Shown in pieces: positions 8,633-17,670 of a stretch of DNA of 64,000 nt. A program made the position numbers and the translations under genes. The notes under the pieces are model-generated. The model was not told the origin of the DNA. It made no database searches and was given only the letters and a program-made list of their open reading frames with translations. Position 1 is the first letter of the stretch. Each line of letters opens with the position of its first letter. Origin of the DNA: Chitinophaga flava (GTDB taxonomy: Bacteria; Bacteroidota; Bacteroidia; Chitinophagales; Chitinophagaceae); assembly GCF_003308995.1 (NCBI RefSeq), contig NZ_QFFJ01000001.1, positions 2,728,001 to 2,792,000 on the forward strand, given 5' to 3'.

Positions 8633-10084
8633 TTATCGTTCGTATTGCGGAATGTTGGGATTTACCGCGAGTACCTTAGGAGGAACCGGCAGAATATATC
8701 GTTTATCATTCGCCGGCAAAGTAAAGGTCTGTGCACCCTGTGTATGGGTAATGGTTTTAGCGAAGCGCGGATCTTTGTTCAAACGTTTGAGATCAATCAG
8801 GCGGGTACTTCCCATAAAAGGCATTTCCCTTCTGCGTTCTTCCAGTACAAGTCTTAATGCATCATCGCTGGTATTGGCAACCAGTGGCTGATTATTCTCA
8901 ATACGGCTGTCACGCAGTGTATTCATCAGCTGGATAGCTCTTGCCGGGTCACCAACCCTTGCCTCACACTCTGCAGCGATCAGGTATAACTCCGGTGTGC
9001 TGAATCCCAGGTTGAACTCAACATAAGGCGCCCATAATTCTCTGCCGGGAAAGGATACCGTTCCTCCACCCAGATTGGATTCACCATGACAGAAGAAAAG
9101 TGCAAAACGTTTATCTGTAGCGCCGGCAGGGAGATCCTTTTTATAAGCATTAATTAAATCACTACTTGCATATACTTCGTTGAAGAGATGGCTGGAACTG
9201 GAACTACCGTAACGGATCCAGACACTTTCCTGGTTTTGCTTGCCATCCGGAAATGCAGTACCATCACTGATTTTGCAGACACGTCCCCAGGTGGTGCCTT
9301 TTTTGTTGGTATAGATCTTATAATCCAACAGGAAGCTGTTCAGCTTCAGTGCTTCATTGGCATTGGCCAGCGCAGCCCTGTAATCTCCCATATAAAGGTT
9401 CATACGGCTCAGAAAAGCATACCCTACGCTCTTCATCGGCTTAAAATTATTGGGAACATTATCAGGCAGGTTAGGTAATGCTTCGTCCAGATCTTTTTTG
9501 ATTTGTGCATATACTTCTGCCACGCTCTTACGTTCATAAGACAGGTTAATATCCTCTGACAGTACCAGGGGCACACCTAAGGCTGTAGCGGCTGTTGCAA
9601 CATCATAATGCTCAGCATAAACGTTTACCAGTGACAGGTATTCAAAAGCGCGGGCCACCTGTGCTTCCGCACGCAGCCGCTTTTTATCCTGTGCAGTACC
9701 ATCCGGAACATTCAGTATATTATTAATCACAGTATTGTAAGTATAGATGTGATTATAAGCTGGTTCCCAAAATGGATCTGAGTCGCTCGGTTCAAAGGTC
9801 TGACCGTTTTTAAAGGTATAGAGGCTTTTCTTGAAAACTGAATATCCTGCGAATGCCGCTGATTTTGTTACATCATTATCCTCTCCGGCTAAAACATCAT
9901 CTGTGATATAGCTGGGATAAGCAGCGGTAGCCCTTATCAGGGAAGCGTTGCTCAACAGCTTCTGATAGTCCTCATAAAACTCCGGAATCGTATAGCCTTT
10001 AGGTTTAATATCCAGAAACTTTTTACATCCTGGCGTAGTTATAATGGTAGCTCCTGTCAATAACAGGTAAAATATCCTTTTCAT
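8633..10084 (-). CDS. SusD/RagB-family surface nutrient-binding lipoprotein
   Basis: 483 residues. The signal MKRIFYLLLTGATIITTPGC ends in the lipobox Cys (position 20), followed by KKFLDIKPKG, the standard SusD start. The C-terminus carries the family segments VLEERRREMPFMGSTRLIDL and ILPVPPKVLAVNPNIPQ. It works as the lid of the SusC channel encoded 11 bases upstream on the same strand. Substrate unknown; no glycoside hydrolase or protease is linked here, so a glycan role is not certain. Confidence 0.95.
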   Translation of the reverse strand: MKRIFYLLLTGATIITTPGCKKFLDIKPKGYTIPEFYEDYQKLLSNASLIRATAAYPSYITDDVLAGEDNDVTKSAAFAGYSVFKKSLYTFKNGQTFEPSDSDPFWEPAYNHIYTYNTVINNILNVPDGTAQDKKRLRAEAQVARAFEYLSLVNVYAEHYDVATAATALGVPLVLSEDINLSYERKSVAEVYAQIKKDLDEALPNLPDNVPNNFKPMKSVGYAFLSRMNLYMGDYRAALANANEALKLNSFLLDYKIYTNKKGTTWGRVCKISDGTAFPDGKQNQESVWIRYGSSSSSHLFNEVYASSDLINAYKKDLPAGATDKRFALFFCHGESNLGGGTVSFPGRELWAPYVEFNLGFSTPELYLIAAECEARVGDPARAIQLMNTLRDSRIENNQPLVANTSDDALRLVLEERRREMPFMGSTRLIDLKRLNKDPRFAKTITHTQGAQTFTLPANDKRYILPVPPKVLAVNPNIPQYER

Positions 10085-10095
10085 ACTTGTCCCTT

Positions 10096-13000
10096 TTAGA
10101 AATTAACATTTACACCAATTGTATAAGTGGTGGGTACCTTAAATCCTCTTGTTGCATTTATGTTAAAACCGCTCCATGCTTCGGGGTCCAGATGCTGTTT
10201 GTTGGCAGACCAACTCCACAGATTCTGTACCTGGAAGCTCCAGCGCATGTTCTGGATATAATATTTCTTCAGTAAGCGGCCGGGCAAATTATAGCTGAGG
10301 GTTACATCCCGCAGTTTTATATAGGATGCCTTGCTCATGTTTTTGTCTGCAGCATCCCATATCTGGGTGACGTTGTAAGGTGCGCTGAAACTATAACCGG
10401 GTGCGATATCCGGATTTGCCTCATCTCCTGGTTTTTTCCAGTAGTTGAGTGCCAGCCTGTCCATATTGGAAGTGTAGTTTAATTCCGGATATTTTGTAAG
10501 ATATGGAGAGGTCACATCACGCATTACATGACCACCGTAGTAAATAAACATCACGAAGAGGTCAAATCCTTTATAATGCACCGTATTCTGCAGAGATGCT
10601 GAATAAGGAGGCACGGTGGTACCTTCATACACCAGATCATCAATTGTAAGTAAATCTGTTGATTTTACCACCTTACCATCTTTGGTATAAGCCATTGGCT
10701 TTCCTTTGTCGTCCAGGCCGGCATAACGAATGGAATACAAAGAACCCATTGGCTTGCCGACACGGTCCTGTACTCCACTCAGGTAATCGAACAGCGTATT
10801 ACGGGATACGTCCAGACGGGTCAGCTGGTTTTTGTTGTAGTTGAAATTCAAAGTGGTATTCCAGCGAAAATCCCTGGTATTGATATTGGTGCTGGTCAAT
10901 GTCACATCCACACCGCGGTTAAACATAGAGCCATAGTTGACCAGGTAGGAAGACCAGCCTACCGTAGGATCTGCTGTGCGATTGCCCAACAGGTCGGAAG
11001 TATTTTTATTATAGAAGTCAACAGACCCTGTCAACTTACCTTTAAACACGCTGAAGTCGACAGCCAGGTTGGTCACTCTTGTTTTTTCCCAGCGCAGTCC
11101 GGAGTTTGGCGGGCTGGATATATAAGCCTGTGATTCATTCGTCCAGTTGTTGGAGCCGTCATCCCTGGTGATCATATAAGGACCGGCTTCTTTCGGGATG
11201 TTACCGTTGATACCATAGGTAGTGCGTACCGCCAAACGATCTAACCATTTGAAATCTTCTGTGATGACATACAGCAAACCGGCTGACCACATAGGTTTGT
11301 ATTGATATTTCGGATCGGTACCAAAGAGGTTGGACTGGTCTATCCTGATACTACCGGAAGCAGTTAATCTGCGTTTAAAGGTATAAGATGCATTTCCGTA
11401 GAAGAAAGCATATCTGTTTTCTCTATCAATGAAACCCATCTCTTTTTCCTTTTCTTTCCTATCCAGTCTGAACTGACCGAATAAAGCCTCTGTGCCATAA
11501 ACGGGCTGGCTGAGTGCCCATTCGTCAATTGGCTTATAGTTCAGGCTGTATTCATCATACCCATATTTATACATATTGGTGCTGGCACTCCTGATTCCAC
11601 GTCTTTCCGCACCTGCCAGCGCCTGGATTTCATGATCCGAATTAATCAGTTTGTTATAGTTCAACTGCATACGGAACGTATAGGAATTCGTTTCACCTCT
11701 TATCTCCCTGAACTGACCACCGATAGGAATGTAATTCAACACCTTTCCGTTTTGAATAAGTGTAGCATCGTTAATCATGGTTTTCACCGCTGCCGCATCT
11801 TTGCGATACAGCTGCTGGTCCATCGTATCTGTGCGTTCAGACTGATAACGTACATCCAGGGAAAGGCCCTGCATCAGTTTGAAGTTAGCACCGATGTTCA
11901 TATTGAGATACTTGCTGGTACGGGTATAATGCTGCCTTTTGATTTCATCCAGCGGACGATAGGTTTCATCCTGCAGACCCAGTTTGTTCAGCCGGTCAAT
12001 TTCATACTGAGACTTTGACTGGTACCATTGAGCTGGTTGTCCGTTTTCATCCCGGAGCATATAGTAGGAAGCTTTTCTTTCTTTGTCCAGCAGATAACGT
12101 TCACCTGCAAATCCATTGTCATAGTCCAGCTTGGTGTTACTACCCAATATCCCTACATCCACACGCATCCATTTGGTGAAATTGAAAGTATTACGCAGGT
12201 TATATCCCAGGCGCCGTGTTTGCTGGTTTTTCTCGTATGGAGCAGTACCGGTATAATTTACAGAGAGGTTGTAGCTGTATTTTTCACTGCCGCCGGAGAA
12301 TCCAAGATTATGTTGATGGGTAACAGCCGCTTTGCGAAGCAATTCATCCTTCATCTGGTCGTACCGGTCTCTGTTTCGAAACACATCCAGTGCAGTCTGC
12401 AATTGTTCTTCTGTAATTTTTCCAGCCTTACGTTCGTACAATAATCTATACACATCATTCATGGCCTTACGGGGATCAATCGATGCATAGTCACCAGAAC
12501 GGTAGTTAAACATCTCCTGCTGGAAATTCACCAGTTCAGCGCTGGACATCAGGTTACGATAACCCTGGTCGGGCAGGGGAGTGAACTTGATGGAATTATT
12601 ATAAGTAACCCTTATAGGGCCAGCTTTTCCGGGTTTCGTAGTCATCACAATAACTCCATTGGCTGCACGGGCACCATAGATAGAAGCCGCCGTAGCGTCC
12701 TTTAACACAGAAATCGTGGCTATATCAGAAGGGTTAATCGCTTCAATATCTCCTTCAAAAGGCACTCCGTCTAGTACATACAAAGGTCTTTGTTCACCTT
12801 TTAAAGTAGATACACCGCGAATATTTACAACCCCTCTGTTGGAAGTCAGGCCTGCAGCCATACCTTCAAGACGGTCAATGATATTTGTTTGCAGTTTACC
12901 GTTGAGATCATTTGCAGAGATAGCAGCAAAGGCCCCGGTGGCGCGCTCTTTGGAAATAGTCTGATAACCGGTACTCACCACCGACACAGCCGCCAGACGG

Positions 13001-13707
13001 CTGGAAAGCTGTTCCAGCGCTATCTGTATGTTACCATTTTTTCCTACCACTACCTCACGGGTATTGAAACCTACATACCGGACCATCAGTACATCACCTG
13101 GTTTAGCATCGATATTAAATGTCCCGTTCACATCCGAAACAGCGGAGTGGCTGGTACCTTTAATCACGATGGAAGCACCTGGCAGCGGCGTTCCGGAGTT
13201 ATCTGTAACCGTACCGGTGATAGGCACGAAAGCTACAATAGTTGCTTCTTCAATGGCGGAAGGAGCTGGATTTTCCCGTTTGATAATTACTACTTTATCT
13301 ACGATCGTAAAAGTGAGCGGTTGGTTCTTAAAACACTCCTTCAGCGCAGCAGACAGCTGGATGTTTTTTAACTCCAGACTGATGTTTTCTGTTCGTTGAA
13401 GGTCTTCTTTTGAATACAGGAAAGAGTATCCTGTTTGCTGTTGCATTTCCTTGAAAACCTTTGTCAGAGGTGCTCTCTTTAAAGAAAGCGTCACTGTTTG
13501 GGCGTAGGATCCTGCGCTCACCTGCATAAAAGCAGCCAACAATAACATGACAGTTAATCTCATAATCTTCCAGATTTTTCTCCGGATGGCATATCTCCCG
13601 GAGTGCTCATTAGCTGGCGGGTACAGGGTACCGCGCTGGTCTTGGAACCAAGCTCTTAAAATCATACATTTGATTTTGGGTGATGAATAAATTTCTAAAC
13701 AGGACAT
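10096..13707 (-). CDS. SusC/RagA-type TonB-dependent outer-membrane receptor with STN signalling domain
   Basis: Up to 1203 residues. The likely membrane signal is MRLTVMLLLAAFMQVSAGSY, whose ATG is at 13563; ATGs at 13665 and 13707 give a longer leader of the kind common in Chitinophaga SusC proteins, so the start is uncertain. In order: an STN domain (about 70-120), a carboxypeptidase-like domain (ITGTVTDNSGTPLPGASIVI), the plug (VLDGVPFEG, IYGARAANGVIVMTTKPGKA), and a 22-strand barrel ending in YTIGVNVNF. The STN domain signals occupancy to an inner-membrane FecR, and a fecR gene lies just upstream on the same strand. Together with SusD it imports an unknown ligand using TonB energy. Confidence 0.95.
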   Translation of the reverse strand: MSCLEIYSSPKIKCMILRAWFQDQRGTLYPPANEHSGRYAIRRKIWKIMRLTVMLLLAAFMQVSAGSYAQTVTLSLKRAPLTKVFKEMQQQTGYSFLYSKEDLQRTENISLELKNIQLSAALKECFKNQPLTFTIVDKVVIIKRENPAPSAIEEATIVAFVPITGTVTDNSGTPLPGASIVIKGTSHSAVSDVNGTFNIDAKPGDVLMVRYVGFNTREVVVGKNGNIQIALEQLSSRLAAVSVVSTGYQTISKERATGAFAAISANDLNGKLQTNIIDRLEGMAAGLTSNRGVVNIRGVSTLKGEQRPLYVLDGVPFEGDIEAINPSDIATISVLKDATAASIYGARAANGVIVMTTKPGKAGPIRVTYNNSIKFTPLPDQGYRNLMSSAELVNFQQEMFNYRSGDYASIDPRKAMNDVYRLLYERKAGKITEEQLQTALDVFRNRDRYDQMKDELLRKAAVTHQHNLGFSGGSEKYSYNLSVNYTGTAPYEKNQQTRRLGYNLRNTFNFTKWMRVDVGILGSNTKLDYDNGFAGERYLLDKERKASYYMLRDENGQPAQWYQSKSQYEIDRLNKLGLQDETYRPLDEIKRQHYTRTSKYLNMNIGANFKLMQGLSLDVRYQSERTDTMDQQLYRKDAAAVKTMINDATLIQNGKVLNYIPIGGQFREIRGETNSYTFRMQLNYNKLINSDHEIQALAGAERRGIRSASTNMYKYGYDEYSLNYKPIDEWALSQPVYGTEALFGQFRLDRKEKEKEMGFIDRENRYAFFYGNASYTFKRRLTASGSIRIDQSNLFGTDPKYQYKPMWSAGLLYVITEDFKWLDRLAVRTTYGINGNIPKEAGPYMITRDDGSNNWTNESQAYISSPPNSGLRWEKTRVTNLAVDFSVFKGKLTGSVDFYNKNTSDLLGNRTADPTVGWSSYLVNYGSMFNRGVDVTLTSTNINTRDFRWNTTLNFNYNKNQLTRLDVSRNTLFDYLSGVQDRVGKPMGSLYSIRYAGLDDKGKPMAYTKDGKVVKSTDLLTIDDLVYEGTTVPPYSASLQNTVHYKGFDLFVMFIYYGGHVMRDVTSPYLTKYPELNYTSNMDRLALNYWKKPGDEANPDIAPGYSFSAPYNVTQIWDAADKNMSKASYIKLRDVTLSYNLPGRLLKKYYIQNMRWSFQVQNLWSWSANKQHLDPEAWSGFNINATRGFKVPTTYTIGVNVNF

Positions 13708-13755
13708 TTGACGTTACCCTTCCGGTCAGCCATACTGCGAATATGTCTGACCAGC

Positions 13756-13777
13756 TCCCGGCCTTTTACGGCCGGGA
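13756..13777 (+). terminator. G/C-rich hairpin followed by T-run between fecR and susC
   Basis: TCCCGGCC (13756-13763) pairs with GGCCGGGA (13770-13777), followed by TTTTTTAT on the plus strand. No plus-strand gene ends here. On the minus strand it lies between fecR and susC without a U-run, so it may be a processing or stability element. Role uncertain. Confidence 0.35.
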
Positions 13778-13830
13778 TTTTTTATAGGTAGATGTCGGCA
13801 TTTTTTGCTGGTATTTGATTGGTTTTTGAT

Positions 13831-14955
13831 TTAAGGTCTTACGAAAATTTTGTTTCCATCTACAGTAAACGATACCCTGCCTGTCAGCTCCAGCATTTTC
13901 AGCAATCTGGAAACGGGCACATCACGGGGGATAGTCCCCATGAAGTGGTGGTTGATTTTTCCCTCATAGATCACTTCAGCCCCATACCAGCGGGCTACCT
14001 GGCGCATGACGGTAGTTATATCTGCATCGTTGAAAGAGAATTCTCCATTTTTCCAGGCGGTGATACCATCGGTATCCACATTGTTTAACAGGGAAAACTC
14101 CCCGTTGGTCAGCAATTGGGCCTGTTGCCCGGGTTTCAGCATACAGACGCGTTCGCCACGGTTCACGCTGACGGCGCCTTCCAGCAGCGTAGTGCTGATG
14201 CTGGTTTCATCATTATAGGCATTGATATTAAACTGAGTCCCCAGGACTGTTACTTCCATATCCCGCACCTTTACCTTAAAAGGTTTTTGGGCGTCTTTAT
14301 TAATTTCCAGGAAGGCTTCTCCTTTCAGCTCCACGCTGCGGTCTTTGCCGGTAAAGGCAGTAGGGAAGGTGATGGTGGAGGAGGCATTGAGCCATACTTT
14401 GCTGCCGTCCGACAGTATCAGCCTGAACTGCCCCCCAGCCGGGGTAGACAAAGTATTATATACAACAGGTTGCGTGCCGGCAGCTGCTTCATAGACCAGC
14501 TGGCCGCCACCAGGTTTTGCAATTCTGCTATTGCCCTGAAGGGCCAGTGTGTCGGTCGTTTTTTCATCCAGCACGATGGTAGTGCCGTTGGCTAATGTAA
14601 GGGTGGCTTTGTTACTACCGGGTTGCAGATCGTTATGATAAACAGAAGCCTGTGCCATCCGGGCAGGCGGTGTACTATGCCGTGTATAGAAGAAAGCGCC
14701 TACTGTCACCAGTACCAGTACAGATGCCGCTGCGGCATAGGCCCAGCGGAAATTCCGTTTCCGGGGTGTTTGTATCCCTTTCAGGATACGGGCATACATC
14801 GCACTTTGCAGATACGCTTCCTGCTCCGGTTCCAGCCCGGTATCACCGGAAGTCTCCAGGTGTTCACAGTAGCGGTCTACCAGTGCTTTCTCTGCGGTAG
14901 TGGCAGAGCCGTCCAGATATCGGTTGACGAGTTCTTGAAAGGTATTTTTATCCAT
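13831..14955 (-). CDS. FecR-family anti-sigma factor
   Basis: 374 residues. An N-terminal cytoplasmic helical part (MDKNTFQELVNRYLDGS) binds the sigma factor; one membrane segment follows at about 90-110 (YAAAASVLVLVTVGAFFY). The periplasmic FecR domain includes GGQFRLILSDGSKVWLNASS and the C-terminal DUF4974 module ends in FTVDGNKIFVRP. It transmits the state of the SusC STN domain to an ECF sigma factor. The gene is 123 bases upstream of susC, but no sigma gene precedes it; the nearest is at 6592-7182. Confidence 0.95.
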   Translation of the reverse strand: MDKNTFQELVNRYLDGSATTAEKALVDRYCEHLETSGDTGLEPEQEAYLQSAMYARILKGIQTPRKRNFRWAYAAAASVLVLVTVGAFFYTRHSTPPARMAQASVYHNDLQPGSNKATLTLANGTTIVLDEKTTDTLALQGNSRIAKPGGGQLVYEAAAGTQPVVYNTLSTPAGGQFRLILSDGSKVWLNASSTITFPTAFTGKDRSVELKGEAFLEINKDAQKPFKVKVRDMEVTVLGTQFNINAYNDETSISTTLLEGAVSVNRGERVCMLKPGQQAQLLTNGEFSLLNNVDTDGITAWKNGEFSFNDADITTVMRQVARWYGAEVIYEGKINHHFMGTIPRDVPVSRLLKMLELTGRVSFTVDGNKIFVRP

Positions 14956-15049
14956 AGCCTAGTAAATAGTACCCGAATCAGACAGGTACCCTACGGCTAC
15001 AAGAAATTTTTTTTTGAAGGGCACGGCCCTTAGAACCGCGCCCTGAACA

Positions 15050-15379
15050 TTATAACAACGGCCGGGGATCAAAAACAGCCCTGAGTGAGCTGATTCTGCC
15101 ATCGGTCAACTGGTACCAGCTAGTGCCAAACACGGTAACTCCGCCCATGATATAGTCGCAGATCACACAAACATCATTTCCGTCTTCAAATAATTTGTGA
15201 ATATTATACTTAATTTTCATCCGGCCCATGTCTTCCATATAAACAGCTGCGCCGTCGCGGGTACCCAGCACACCCACAAATTTAAAATCCGGGGCCAGTA
15301 AAGCACCGGCTGTTGTCATATCTTCCTGATTCAGGGCTGTAATAAATTGTTCTACGGTTGTTCCTGCTGATGTCATCAC
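15050..15379 (-). CDS. NTF2/SnoaL-like small protein
   Basis: 109 residues with no signal peptide. TVEQFITALNQEDMTTAGAL and LLAPDFKFVGVLGTRDGA are typical of the cone-shaped NTF2-like fold (ketosteroid-isomerase/SnoaL-like), followed by a C-terminal DGRISSLRAVFDP strand. These proteins bind or isomerise small hydrophobic molecules, but no catalytic residue set is evident. It is 73 bases downstream of a Crp/Fnr gene, and a perfect Crp-type palindrome lies in that gap, so it is very likely a direct target of that regulator. Adjacent ATGs at 15379 and 15376 are both possible. Confidence 0.8.
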   Translation of the reverse strand: MMTSAGTTVEQFITALNQEDMTTAGALLAPDFKFVGVLGTRDGAAVYMEDMGRMKIKYNIHKLFEDGNDVCVICDYIMGGVTVFGTSWYQLTDGRISSLRAVFDPRPLL

Positions 15380-15395
15380 TTTGTTTTTTAATAAT

Positions 15396-15404
15396 CAAAG
15401 TGTA
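15396..15404 (-). promoter_or_regulatory. Possible -7 box for the NTF2-like gene
   Basis: On the minus strand TACACTTTG resembles TAnnTTTG with one extra base. It lies about 36 bases from the centre of the Crp-like palindrome, a distance suited to activation, and 17 bases before the start codon. Confidence 0.3.
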
Positions 15405-15432
15405 AAGGTCGTGGACCGAAAGGAATCTGTCC

Positions 15433-15448
15433 TGTGACGATCGTCACA
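15433..15448. promoter_or_regulatory. Perfect Crp/Fnr-type operator palindrome (TGTGA-N6-TCACA)
   Basis: TGTGACGATCGTCACA is a perfect 16-bp palindrome with canonical Crp half-sites, in the gap between the Crp/Fnr gene stop (15453) and the NTF2-like start (15379). A near copy occupies the same place in the second cassette at 26338-26353. Confidence 0.75.
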
Positions 15449-15452
15449 AAAC

Positions 15453-16022
15453 TCAGGACGAACGCCGGGCACGGATACGGCTCAACGTTTCCCGGGCTAT
15501 GCCCAGGAAAGAAGACAGCTGGCTCAGTGACACCCGTTGTAACATCTCCGGATAGTGTTCTTCCAGGTAGGCATAGCGCTCCTGCGCCGACATCAGTTTG
15601 AAGAGAGCAGCATGTTTTTCCTGTTTGGCGGCTATACGTTGCAAACACAGCCGACCCAGGGTTTCAATCTGTGAATCCCTGGCAGCGGCCGCCAGCAGCT
15701 GCTCCCGGTCAAAACGCACCACCTCCGTATCTTCACAGGCCTGAATCGCAAAAGCTGAGGGCTCCCGCCGGCCATAGCTGTTGATATTGGTAGCAATCTC
15801 ATCTTCAAAAAAGAAGTCGGTATTGATATCCACACCATCCTTGTCATAATAAGCCCTGCAATAACCACGGCTGATAAAAAAGAGGGCATCACATATCTGC
15901 CCCGCCTTCAACAGATAATCACCTTTCCCGTAATACTCTACTGTCAGTGCAGGCTGCAGGTGCTCCCAATGCTGCTCCGAAAATGTGGTCAGGGAATGGA
16001 TATAGGCTAACAGGTTTTTCAT
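15453..16022 (-). CDS. Crp/Fnr-family transcriptional regulator
   Basis: 189 residues. Residues 1-115 form a cyclic-nucleotide-binding-like beta roll (YYGKGDYLLKAGQICDALFF, SRGYCRAYYDKDG); the C-terminal helix-turn-helix is RVSLSQLSSFLGIARETLSR. It lacks the usual cAMP-binding R-x-A-x-V signature, so the effector is unknown. Its start codon overlaps the stop of the upstream gene (ATGA at 16019-16022), implying translational coupling. It is a paralogue of the regulator at 25764-26342. Confidence 0.92.
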   Translation of the reverse strand: MKNLLAYIHSLTTFSEQHWEHLQPALTVEYYGKGDYLLKAGQICDALFFISRGYCRAYYDKDGVDINTDFFFEDEIATNINSYGRREPSAFAIQACEDTEVVRFDREQLLAAAARDSQIETLGRLCLQRIAAKQEKHAALFKLMSAQERYAYLEEHYPEMLQRVSLSQLSSFLGIARETLSRIRARRSS

Positions 16023-16435
16023 ATTATTTTTCCGCTGAGATCTTTTAGTCTTGCTGACTGCTGATCATGTTTAAGAGAGAAGATTTTTAACGCTGTTTCT
16101 TTTTGTACAGCATAATCCATTAACAGACGGGTCTTTTCCAGCAACGCCGGCAACGGCTCTACATCTCCCATTGCCAACCGGATCTCTACTTCCTCCAGCA
16201 GCAGGTCAACGATCACTTCCGCTGTTTCATAACCCATTTGCCGTTGCTCCAGGAAATCCGGGAATGCTTCCGTGCTCAGGCTGTCAAAAGCAGCGCGGTC
16301 ACCGAATTTCGTGCCTTTAAAAGCGGTATTGATCTGGTCCAGCGCCTTGCCCGGCTGGGTTTTCTTCAAAAGCACTACAGCCGCCAGTATCTTCCCCAGC
16401 TCTTCAAATATTTCTACGATATAGTCTCTTCGCAT
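16019..16435 (-). CDS. Small helical protein of unknown function, DUF6483-like
   Basis: 138 residues from the ATG at 16435; a TTG at 16447 would add four residues. No signal peptide or membrane segment. The start MRRDYIVEIFEELGKILAAV and the remaining all-helical, Leu/Glu-rich sequence resemble short proteins annotated DUF6483, but this is from memory of pattern only. It overlaps the Crp/Fnr gene by four bases and is the first gene of that pair, so it may be a co-regulator or is simply co-expressed. No function can be assigned. Confidence 0.7.
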   Translation of the reverse strand: MRRDYIVEIFEELGKILAAVVLLKKTQPGKALDQINTAFKGTKFGDRAAFDSLSTEAFPDFLEQRQMGYETAEVIVDLLLEEVEIRLAMGDVEPLPALLEKTRLLMDYAVQKETALKIFSLKHDQQSARLKDLSGKII

Positions 16436-16553
16436 AAAAATGGTCAAAAAATGGATAATGCTATGCCCAGGATGAACATAATATCAAAATTAAGCAAATC
16501 CGCATCCATCGAACAAATGAGTAAATATCAATTAACTACAAATCAAAATAAAA

Positions 16554-17567
16554 TCATTTCCCACTCGATCCTCTCACCATCAGTTCCGAAGGAATCACAA
16601 TACGTACGTCCTTCGCCGTTAGTGTTCTTTTTTCCAGCCATTTCACCAGTGTTTCTGCAGCGGCCTTGCCCATATCAAAAGCGGGTTGTGTTACAGTACT
16701 CAGGGAAGGCTGAAGGATAGTGGCGATTTCCAGGTTGGAAAAACAAACCAGTCTGATGTCTTCCGGCATATGAAGGGCGAGCTGCTGGCAGGCCTGGTAC
16801 ACGGTGGCCGTCAGTTTTTCCACGGAGGCAATGATACCGTCGGGTCTTTCAGGATGCTGCAGTAGTTTTTTCACCATCCGGAAATTCTGCGTGGCGTCGG
16901 TAGAGCAGGTGAGCATATTTCGCCTGAGACAGGGCAGGGAGTGGTCTTCCAGCGCTTGTTCACAGCCTTCCCGGCGGCGATTGCAGATAGAAAGACTTTC
17001 AGAAAGCCCCAGATAAGCAATGCGGCGGCAGCCTTGTTCGATCAGGTGGGTGGTAGCTCTATAGGCACTTTCAAAATCATCAGTCACTATTTTGGGTACC
17101 GGCACCGCTTCCAGGACCCGATCGAAAAACACAACCGGCACTTCTTTTTCCAGCAGCTCCTGCACATGCGCAGCAGTGGTGGTTTCTCTTGATACGGATA
17201 ACAGCACCCCATCTACACGGCCACTTTGAAAATCTTTCAATATAGCCGCTTCTCCGGCATAGCTCTCATGCGTAAGGTAAATAATCACATGATATCCTTT
17301 CGGCTTCACAGCGGCCTCTATTCCATTAATAGCGATTGAAAAGAAACTGTCTGCCACCTCAGGCAGTACCACTGCGATATTTTTGCTCTTACGGCCCCTT
17401 AAACTGCCGGCATATGCATTGGGAATATAATTCAGCTTTTCCGCCAATGCCCTTATCCGCTCCTTGGTGGCTGCACTGATCTCATAGCTGTCGCGCAACG
17501 CCTTGGAAACAGTAGACGGTGAAAGATTCAGCTCCCGCGCCAGCTCCCTGATGTTGACATTTTTCAT
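16554..17567 (-). CDS. LacI-family transcriptional repressor, probably of the inositol module
   Basis: 337 residues from ATG 17567; a TTG at 17573 adds two. The DNA-binding domain NIRELARELNLSPSTVSKAL and hinge KLNYIPNAYAGSLRGRKS are canonical LacI. The periplasmic-binding-protein-like effector domain follows (NIAVVLPEVADSFFSIAING, FFDRVLEAVPVPKIVTDDFE) and ends in PSELMVRGSS. It is transcribed away from the inositol oxygenase gene, and an 18-bp palindromic operator lies 13 bases upstream of its start. The likely effector is inositol or a breakdown product, inferred from neighbours. Confidence 0.95.
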   Translation of the reverse strand: MKNVNIRELARELNLSPSTVSKALRDSYEISAATKERIRALAEKLNYIPNAYAGSLRGRKSKNIAVVLPEVADSFFSIAINGIEAAVKPKGYHVIIYLTHESYAGEAAILKDFQSGRVDGVLLSVSRETTTAAHVQELLEKEVPVVFFDRVLEAVPVPKIVTDDFESAYRATTHLIEQGCRRIAYLGLSESLSICNRRREGCEQALEDHSLPCLRRNMLTCSTDATQNFRMVKKLLQHPERPDGIIASVEKLTATVYQACQQLALHMPEDIRLVCFSNLEIATILQPSLSTVTQPAFDMGKAAAETLVKWLEKRTLTAKDVRIVIPSELMVRGSSGK

Positions 17568-17579
17568 GGTCAATAAATC

Positions 17580-17597
17580 TACGAAACCGGTTTCGTA
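17580..17597. promoter_or_regulatory. Perfect 18-bp LacI-type operator
   Basis: TACGAAACCGGTTTCGTA is fully palindromic with the central C-G step typical of LacI-family sites. It lies in the divergent region between lacI (start 17567) and the inositol oxygenase gene (start 17671) and could repress both. Confidence 0.85.
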
Positions 17598-17670
17598 AAT
17601 AAAACCTCCGGTTTAGATGAATAATCCTTTCAAATAGCCGAAATTTAAATCAGTCATAAAACAGCCTGCC

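Noticed and set aside
12889..13371. 160-residue plus-strand frame opposite the SusC N-terminus
   Set aside because: Antisense to the conserved plug and carboxypeptidase-like region; no motif.
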